Shown piece by piece: positions 21,130 through 30,900 of a DNA stretch of 35,182 nt. Source of the stretch: Chromera velia (Eukaryota > Sar > Chromeraceae); contig JAHBMJ010000899.1 of the NCBI GenBank assembly GCA_018398765.1, positions 3,798 to 38,979 of the forward strand. The letters run 5' to 3'. Position 1 is the stretch's first letter. Every line of letters begins with the position of its first letter. The notes under the pieces are model-generated. The model searched no databases and was not told the DNA's origin. It saw only the letters and a program-made list of their open reading frames with translations. A program made the position numbers and the translations under genes.

Positions 21130-23147
21130 CTATGAACCTCCGCCAATAGACGCCCCAATCTCTGCCTGCAGCAGCCTTTGTACTGCTTGGACGAGAACGA
21201 AATCATTAGAACGAATTTGCAGACGGGCTCTTCCCTTGAGCTGACCCTCGCCAACTTCAAGCCTGCAGTTATTTGGTGGATATATGAGTGAATGAATGAA
21301 TGCAAGAATGACTAAGCCGATGAAGCAAAGCCCCCGACAGTCCAAAACAAACACAACTAATACAGCTCACTCACCCACTCACACACGCATGGATCCGTTC
21401 ACAGATGCCTTTACGCTCAGGGATGTGCGGAAAAGGCGAATGGAAGAAAACCGCATATTTTTTTTGCACATGCAGTTTTTGGCAGCGGATGAAAAAGGTA
21501 TTGGGAAACTCGCCCCGTCAACTGCCCCAGAGAAGAAAGGTCTAGAAAGAAAGAAATCCTGCTAACCAACCAACCTGACAAGAACCAGTGCCCCCATCTC
21601 GGGAGTCACCAAGTCCCCCCCGTCTCCCGCATTCCCCACCGCCCCTGCTGTGGGAATGCTCAGAGAGTTCACTGCCGAGGAGGGGAAAACGCCCGCGAAG
21701 AGAAGAGCGCTGGGGTTCGGGTCGAGGCCGTGGAGGAACTCGAGGGCCCCTCCCTGCATAGAAATAAGTCGACGCAGTCCATATCGATGCAGTAACAGAA
21801 AGAAAGAAAGAACACCATCTCATTCATGTACACACAATTTCACATCCATCTCGGGGAGGTTTGGAGGTCGTCCATTGAGTGAAGAAAAACTACCCGCTTG
21901 CTTGGGATGCAAGACCGCACACATTCGTATCACGCGCCTTCCTTCTTTTTTTGCACTTCCCATGCAGAAGGGGGGCAGACGCACACAAAATCCACCAGAG
22001 AAAGCGAGGGCCCGTTTGTGGTGTCACTACAGAAACGAAGGAAACCGAGTAGATCAGTTGAACCTTCGGTGACAACACGCTGCCACACAGAATGAACGTC
22101 ACTTACTCAACCAGTGTCAATATCTACTGAACTGTCTTTGTGCAAACAACGAGCTGTACAGCAATTCTAGAAAGCTCAAATGACGAAAATAATCCTACAC
22201 AGAAGAATGTTCTAGGGAGACCCAAAGTAAAGCAAAGAATGCCCCGAAGGGGAGGGAGGAATCGAAACACAAGGGAGAGATACGCGGTACAGCGCACTCA
22301 GACTGACGAGTTTGCACGCGACTGCAAGGTGCATCATGCTGCTCGCGTATCTCTGTGCAAGGTTGACCACCACCGTCCGCTCGTGCAAGAGGAACTGCTG
22401 GCTCTTCCAGACGCGGGAGAATTGGGGACCTGAAAGCTCTTTTGGACCCTGCAAAAAAGAAAAGAAAAGAAGCGTTGCGTTGCCTTCAGATATTCTTAAG
22501 GCATGCGTCACAGAAAAACGGAGGCAGAGAAAGAGAGAGCGCAGAAGAAGTCGGTAAGAACCAATTTCAACAAGAGAACGAAATCATGTCGCGGAACCTA
22601 TCAATCAATCAATGTCACGTGATTTTCATCCTGTCAATCGTCTGCCGTGCCATTTGCTTCGACGACTCTACGGGTGTTCACACTGACCGTGCATGGGAAC
22701 GAATCAAGTCCATATATTAATGAAAGGAGAGACTGACCATGAACTTGCAGACTGCTACCGGGAGGGTCAACTTCACCTCCTTCGGACTGTTGTCGGGCAA
22801 CCTGGACACACGAACAAAGAGGAGGGGGGGATGGGGGGTGCGAGGCGAAGAAAAGGTCAAGAATTCTGGGAGAGTAACGGACTTGTACGTTCAAAGTCTT
22901 TTGCCTCCGAGCTTCTCTGGTATCTGCTGTGCCCTTTTTAATTCTGTTTTTTTCTTTTTTGGATCGAGAGCTAAATTTCTCTCAATCCCCCCAACCACTC
23001 ACACACGTCCAGAAGTGGAGCACGAATGAGGAAGTCTGACTGGGAGAGAGAGAGACGAGACAAACATAGACGAAAACTGAGGGGCAGCGCGGGAACTGGG
23101 CCAACAGACCGTCGGACTTATCGGTGCAAACAGACAGACAGACAGCC

Positions 23148-23180
<33 letters not shown>

Positions 23181-23634
23181 GGCAGACAGACACAGCCGAA
23201 ACCCATACAACAGGAAGACTGACTGACAGGTAGACAATTTTGATGATTGGATAGTCCGCGAAGGGCGCGTGACACCTCACTTTCACTTGCTGCACGCACT
23301 CAGTAAGGAAGACGACCGAGGAAAGCGGAGAGAAACGCCGTTCGATGGAGCAGACAGCACGCCGAGTGGGACCAGCACACAAAGGGTACCCAAAGAAAAC
23401 GAAATAATCAAGAAGGATGCAGAAATGAACACCGGCAGACGGCCGGAAAGGGAGGTAGGAAGGAAGAGACGGGGGAAAGAAAAGACAGGTGGAACGAAGG
23501 AGAAATGTGAGAGAAGAAAAGAAAAGAAGGAAGCTCGGACGAATCGAAGCGACCCTTTACGGCTTGCCCCAAAGAATCTCAACATGTCCCGACGAGCAAC
23601 AGGCGACCTCAACTGCGACAGACCATCTCGATTC

Positions 23635-23720
<86 letters not shown>

Positions 23721-25142
23721 GAGAGAGAGAGAGAGAGACAGACACACACGTACCTGCACCACCTGTTGCCTTGCAAGCACAGTGGGTGCCACAGGAGAGG
23801 GGGCCATGACGAGCAGCCCGTCGGGGTTGTTGGTGAAGATGGACGACCTGAAGCTATGGAGCTCCCCTCTCGTCTTGTTTCCAAAGTAGAGGTTCAGGTC
23901 ACCCCCCACATCTACATAGGAGGCTTTGACACCAACCTGCACATGAATGCAGAGAGGTCCATGCGGGGTGGAAATAGAGAGAGTTGTTCAATCGAATTGC
24001 ATAGCATTGAAGCATTTTCTCACCTCTTTTCCTGGATGGGATCTCTTCATGCCCACTCACAGGGAGGAAAAAGGCAAAAACATAATTGAAAAAGTACACC
24101 CGTCAGTCTTCGCTCTTTTCTCATCTCTTCTGTTGTCTCACTGTTCCTTCCTGCGCACTCGCACACCTCCTGTAGTTCTTTTTCTTCTCTCACTTCTCCC
24201 TTTCTTTTTCCCACATGCATCCTTGAACATGACGGGAAGAGCTGCAGGGAAAGAAGTCCATATATAATGAGACATCGAGGCATACACTCACCCAGCACAC
24301 CGAGAAAAGAAAACAGGAGAACAAGAAAGGTACACACACAGTTGCCTTTTCGTCTTCCCCCCCCACCTGTAACGACTCATCCTCAAACAGCACCGCGTCG
24401 TTGTGGAGAATTAAGTTGCGAAATCTGCAGGCACAAGAAGCAGCATATCTATTCATCAGCATCTATTTTTGATAATCGAATGGCACGAACAAAAACTGAA
24501 GGACCAAATCCAATCGCTGAAGGAGCATTAGAGGCACACGTCTTTCGACCTCCTTCAAAATTCCCGTCTGCAGAACAACCGACACGCCCGCCGATCCAAT
24601 TTCTTCGCTCGCAACGTCCGACCGTGCGAGTTTGAGCGTGCACGATAGCAGCATGTGCACACATGGATGAGTATGCACCCAATTAAGAAAAGCGTTGCCC
24701 ACCTCTCTCCCTTGGGACCCCCTCCCGCAAGCGCCCCCCCAGCCCCCGTCCCAAAATTCTCCGGCGACTCTCTCAGGGGACCCACTGCCCCCGTGCCCAC
24801 AGCTGCCGTCGGATAACTCGGGGGGGCAGGCAGATGCGAGGAGGACCTGTAAATGTCCTGACGAGCCGCATATCGTCCAGGCACGACCGCAGAAGCATAA
24901 GGACCCGGATTCATGTCCATTCCCCCGCCCTGGTCATCCCAGAGTTCTGCAGCAGGAGGGGCGTCAATGGCGAGGTCTCCCCTGTGGGTCTGGGGACGGA
25001 AAGACGCCCCCCCGTCTCCTGCCGCCCCCCTTGCTGAACCCGGCCAGTCTCGTCCCCTCATGCCCCCCGCAGATGCTGTGTGGGGCCGCAGAGAGTTCAG
25101 AGAGTTCTCGAGGGGGGAATCTGACGGCGCTGCGGCAGGGTC
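21130..25142 (-). CDS. Exons 18-25: spacer plus AP-2 alpha-adaptin-type appendage (residues about 914-1356)
   Basis: Exon 18 (25142-24703) is a Pro/Gly/Ala spacer. The sandwich subdomain follows: RFRNLILHNDAVLFEDESLQ joined to VGVKASYVDVG and LYFGNKTRGELHSF, ending APTVLARQQVVQ, then QVKVRCHAPFADYPIIKI. The platform subdomain has EVKLTLPVAVCKFM, GPKELSGPQFSRVWKS, GLDPNPSALLFAGVF, GALVLVRLEVGEGQL and RLQIRSNDFVLVQAVQRLL. These match, in order, the landmarks of the alpha-adaptin ear: the NDAVLYED and GNK strands, LPI-x-x-xKF, F-x-x-WK, DPNP and LRLEPN. The Trp in VWKS is at the place of the Trp that receives DPF/DPW ligands in AP-2. The length (about 300 residues from exon 19) slightly exceeds the usual 240-250, through a Pro-rich insert near residue 1170. 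Confidence 0.85.
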
Positions 25143-25766
25143 CTGCAAGCAGGCGTGGGCACAAACCAGAAATAAATGGAAATAGGTATGCATTATTGTT
25201 GCATCAGTGTGAAGAGGTGGGTTCTCCAGAGCATATGGAAGTGTAGAAGGAGATTCGGACACTCATGAAGAAAGGAAGAGGGAAAGGAGAGAGGAACGTT
25301 CGACGAGTTATACAAAGGAGGAAATACAGAAGAAGCGTGACTTCCGAGCGAAAGAAAGCACAGAAGTACGGCGGAAAAGCGAGAAAAACTTCCAGCTCTC
25401 GCTCACACACAGACATAGAGACAGAGAAACAAGAAAGAGGTAAGTCTAACCTGAGAATTGAAGAGATGTTTCAGTTGCCTCAATTCCTGCAATCATTCAG
25501 TCCTCATTGGACAGGAAAAGAGATGGAGAGAACAGCAGCAGGGAGAGCAGGCTTCACTCTCATCCCGCCTTATGCCCCTCCGTCGAAATCAAAACACATA
25601 GACTCAAAATACAAAATCCTTGTATTAATAACAAGACATCACAGAAAACCTCTCCCGCAAACATGAAGAAATAAAAAACCCCGGGCTGAAAGACTCCTCA
25701 GAAAACTCCCAAAAGCTGCGACCCCCAACCTCCACACCCCAGAAGGAGAGTCACCCTCCCCAAGCA

Positions 25767-25852
<86 letters not shown>

Positions 25853-27875
25853 CGAACGACTCAACCTATCGATCCATCAATCTGCCCCCTTTCCGATCCG
25901 ATCAGCCCTCTCTCGTTCTTCCAAAAAGAAAACCCACATACGTTCTTCGCTTCCCTCTAAAGCCCTTTCTCGATCTGACAGACCTTTTGTGTCTTCGTGT
26001 GTGCCACATTCAGGTCCAGAAGCTCTCGGTCGAGGTCAGAGATCTTTAAGTCCGCCTCTGCACATGCAAACAAGTGCCGCATATTGTCAGTGAACAGATA
26101 TAGAAGGTCAACAAGCAGAGATGCTCAAATCGGCCGTTGCAGGAGGAAGGGAAAAGAGAAGACACAGGAGACAGGCCGTCACCGGCGTTCTCCTTCCAAT
26201 CCGCTCCCCCCTCGAGCTTTCTCATCCATCAATTCACTCACTCATTCATTGATGCAGCCGTCCACCCACAGACCGACGGACCGTTCAGACTCTCCGTGAG
26301 TGCAGAGGCTCGTGCGCTCTCCTTCATCCACATGTCCTTTGCGTGTGCGACCATCTGCTCCTTCTCCTTCAAATTCGCTTGGAGCCTCTCGATGGTCCCC
26401 ACCTTCTCCTGAACGCATACACGTGGGCATTGATTGTTCTGACGTTTATCCGTACATAGTGACCAGTCACTGTTTCAGCAGGGGGTCCAACTTTACAAGA
26501 GGAGCAGACAACGCAAAAACAGACTTCACCCGCTTCAGTCAGACAACTTAGCCAAACGCTCTTCCTTGACCCCTGCAGGCATAAATAAACTGACATTCAT
26601 TTCTTCCTCCAGAGCGTCGATTCTGCCTTCCATTTTGTCGATGTGCTCCTCTGCCCTCCTGCTCCTCTCCTTCCAAAGATCCAACTCCTCTACGAACTCC
26701 CTCCGCTCTGCCGCCATCTCTGCTGCCGTCTCGCTGCGGACCTGGGCCTGCATGCATGCATGCATGGAATGCATCACAGTGCATGGGTCGGGCAGTCAGA
26801 CAGATCGGGTATCTATTATCCATCAATTCGTGCGATGATCAGCATCCATGCATACGCCTCGCTTTCTCTCCGTCTTTCTCTTCCTTCTCCCTCCGCGCGT
26901 GTTCGTGTCCTGTGCGCGGGCCAATGCGTCAAGAGTGTCTATCGATGTGCACTGGCATGCCAAACATGTCTCTCTGGCCCTTTCCAATCTGATGTCTTCC
27001 CCCCTGCTCCTCTCTGCTTTTTCGATCGCTTTCCAACTCAACCGACTGTTCCTTGTGATATTAGAACTTCAGACCAGAAACAAAAGGCAATTTTTGGACC
27101 GAGGCGCTCTCTGCCACCCACACACCAACGACAAGCCAATTAACACCGTAATTTACATTGGGAGGGAACCTACCGACCTCAATCCGCGGCCTGAGCTCAG
27201 CCTCAACGCTGTCAAGTTCTCTTTGGAGGCCCTGGGAGACATGCAGACAAGAAAACGACATGGATTCTTTTTTGTTGTTGTGCAGGTCAACTGCCCGACA
27301 GATCGATAAGCGCGTATTCGTGATCGCTCACACGAATGCTCGATACAAAGACACTCATACACACAGAGGAAGAGAGAAACGAAGAGGATGAGAAGCAAAA
27401 AGGAGGCAGATATTCCAATGATGTCTATGCCGATCTCCGCGTGCCCACGGAGTGAGTCATGCTTGGCTCGCTAAAGATCAGACCGACAAAAGACGGGCAT
27501 TACTCAAACGATGTTTGAATGCGTCAAATTTCAATCCACAAGAAGATGCATTTTCGCATCTCAGAGTCAGTCATCCCTTTTGCAATCGACCCCCGACCTT
27601 TGCGTGCTCCCTCAGTCGCCCTTCACTCATCGTGCTTGGGTCCGGTGCCGCCCGTACCGCATGTCTGCTGGCAGCCCCGATGCTGCGTGCATCCCAGCCT
27701 GAAGGGGCGGTCGCGCCGTCTCCCTTGACTGCCCTCTCGAGCTCGTCTGTGTTGATGCGACCGAAACCCCCAACGCTCCCCGAGATCCCGTTCGCGTTCC
27801 CTTCTGCTGTTGGGGGGAAGGGGGGAGGCCCAGAGGCCCCGAAGGTCATGGAGGTCGCTGGACGCTGCTGCGGCC

Positions 27876-27906
<31 letters not shown>

Positions 27907-30900
27907 AGGAAAGAGAGAAAGAGAGAAAAGAGAGAAAAGAAAGAAAGAAAGAAAAGAAAGAAAGAAAGAAAGAAAGAAAGAGGGCATGCAGAGACGATGA
28001 ATACACAACGGCTCCAATTCTCACGTCCACTTCTTGTAGGGACACAGGGCAGCACCACATCAACTGAAAAAGAAAGAGGAAAAGAAGGAGAAACAAAAAC
28101 TTCTTTGGTGCATTGAGAACAGAAAAAACAACCAACTTGAGAAAGTTGACTGACCTTCAAGCCTCCCTCAGCTCCCCGATCTTCTCCCTCCACTCCTCCT
28201 CCAAATCGGGGCACCACCGAATCCCCTCCAAGTCCCCTTCCAGGCTGTCCATGTCCATTCTCATCGAAACCAAAACCAGAGGACAAACCGCCACCACCGT
28301 CCTGCAACAACGTGAGCATTTTTTTGATTTTTGACTTTTGTCGCTCCAACGGAATCTTCGTCATGAAATCATTTGGGCACACTGTGGGCGGAAAGAAAAA
28401 CCTGCCTGGCTGGAAAAGGATCACATGGGGGGTTCTACTTCGTTCTTCCTGTGTTCGCTCTCTCAGACTTCACTGTCGTGGGCACTTTCTGTGGCGTTTA
28501 CAGACAGAGGCAAAAGCAACAGCATAAGAAAAAAGTGAAGCGCAAATTCCTCTCTGATCCAAGAGGCGTTTCCCCCCGTAGGAGGAAGAGACGCTCTTTC
28601 CGTGATTTCACTATCCATATCCATATACTGAAAACAATGTGTGCATGTACCGACTGACCCCTGCCGCCTTTTTGCTCTCAGCACCGAACGCGGCGCTCCC
28701 CGCCGCCCCCAGTCCGAAGGCCGCAGTCGCCCCAAAGGGGTCCGCCCCCGCCGCCCCCCCTGCCTCAGCAGGAGAGGAGGAGGCCCCAAACGCCCCCGCA
28801 GCAGCTGGGGGGGCACCTGAGGTTGGAGGGCCCCCGAAAGCGTCGAAGGCACCCCATCCTGCAGACAGGCAAGGAGTGTGAATTAATTGAGATTCATTTT
28901 TCATCCTGTCTTCCAAAAACTCGTCTCAGCAGTGGGCGTCTGCCCTGGAGACAGGTCCTCCGTCTCTTTCCTCTCAACACCAAATACCAGATCAGATGCC
29001 TCAATTGGCAGATCAATATGTACGGAGCTCACATTCCTCATTTCTCTGCTTCTCCACCCTGATTTGCCGACAAAAGACGAGGCCCTCTCCAGCAAGGAGT
29101 GCTCATTACGCATGAAAGTGCACTCTGACGGAGAAAAAGAACCCTCTCACGCGGACAACTTTGACTGACCGCTGCTCAAATCTGCCCCCCCCGCCCCCCC
29201 TCCAGGAGGGCCTGTCGCATCAAAATCGAACGCCCCTGCCCCTCCGTTTGGAGACGCCTGCTGCGTCGCTGTCACCCCTGCTGCAGGTTCATCAAACCCA
29301 AACGCCCCTGCCCCTGCAACATCACCCCCTCCAGCAGAATCCCTAGCGCCTTTCTTCTTCCGAGATTTTGACGTCGACGTTCTTCCACCACCACTCGTGT
29401 CCATTCCTCCTGCGTCGAAGGCAGAAAGCACACCCGCGCCGCCAGTGGGGTCTCCAAAAGATGCGGTGGGACCCACCGCGGCGGCGCCACCACTGGTGGC
29501 CGCGTTGGCAGTCGCTCCTCCCCCTCCGCCCGCCGCCGCATTTTCCTCAGCCAGCCATCCAAAGGGATCGTCTGGATTCCCAGTCGTGGGAGGGGCCGCG
29601 AGGTCGTCAAACACGTTGGCGTCGCCCTGAGGCGACGGGGAAGGACCCTGCCCGCCGCCACCAGCAGCAGCTGCCGGCTCAGGGAATCCACTGGTGGCGC
29701 CCCCGAATGCCCCAAACCCAGGGGAAGGCTCTCGTGCGGGGGGAGACGCACTGATGGGAGGAACCGGGGGGTCCGAAGCCGGCATCGTTGTGGGGGCGTC
29801 AAACTGCAATCAATTTTCATGGTTGCAGATAAATCTTCTTCGTACGCATTTTCAACTTTGAAAAGGAGACAGAAGAGGCTCCGGAAGATGACTGTCAAAA
29901 TACGAAAAACAAAAAAAAAATGAACAGTCACGCTACTCCGTCAAGCAGATTGAGAATGCAAACTGAGAAAGAAGGGCAAGAACAGAAGACGAAAAACACG
30001 AAATGCAAGTCTGCTGACCCCCACGGCAGCCGCAGAAGCTCCGAGAGCGTCTCTAGAGTTCCGTCGGACCCCGGACCCCGGACTGGCACTCGGCATGGCC
30101 GGTGGGGGGTCAATGCTCATCCCCGGGGGCATTCCGGAGCCCCCCCCAGCCCCCCCCACAGGACTTGGACTTGCTGGTTGTGCGGACGGGGAGGTTGGTT
30201 GGAATCCCCTCCGTGCCCACTCCTCATACGCTTCTATGGCCCGACTAATGGTGTCTAGGGTCTGAAGACACAGAGAAGAGAGAGAGGAAATGAATGGCTT
30301 TAAAGGGAGACGAGTCAAATGAATGTGATCGGCAAAAAAAAGTGTTAGCGCATTCTCAGAAATGAGGGACGAGTGCTGGTGATCAGAAAAGAGACGGCAG
30401 CACCCTTCTTTGGAGGGAAGAGATCAGCCTCTTTTCGCAGACGCAGAAAGTGCCAACACATGAGTACATGAATGTCCATCTGTCTACCTGTGTATACGAA
30501 AGAGAAAATCTTAGCCAGACACGAGTGTATCTCCTTCTCTCTCTGCCCACTCCACGACGGACGTTTGTGACCCTGTCGAAATCCTCCAGCCTCCCTTCCT
30601 CTACAGCAAGTTGCGCCTCCTCCTGGAGTCCCCCGTTTTGGAACCTGTGATGCGTTTGAAAAGAAAATCTCATCATGAACAAATGGGACATATTCGTACA
30701 GACATGTGTACCCACATACTGCGAGGCACTTCAAGGAGAGCGGAAGGAGATGGTATCCATCTACGATTCGCCCTTCTTCATTGGGGTGGGTCTGGTAAAT
30801 TGCACATTACAGATCACAAAACGACGAATCTGACAGTCAATCAATCGCTCACAATAGGTCAGAACACGGGCATTTGGCCGACCAGACAGACTACTCGTGT

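Noticed and set aside
23283..23942. Minus-strand 219-codon frame with a Cys/Val run
   Set aside because: The frame is stretched by the CA microsatellite. Only its first part (23936-23754) is a real exon.
25766..25851. Regular short repeats as a CRISPR array
   Set aside because: Perfect 4-base units without spacers, inside a eukaryotic intron.
28160..28260. Alternative frame in exon 28301-28155 with coiled-coil-like composition (ATG to TGA, 33 codons)
   Set aside because: It hits TGA before the donor, and only the Gly-rich frame keeps phase with both neighbouring exons.
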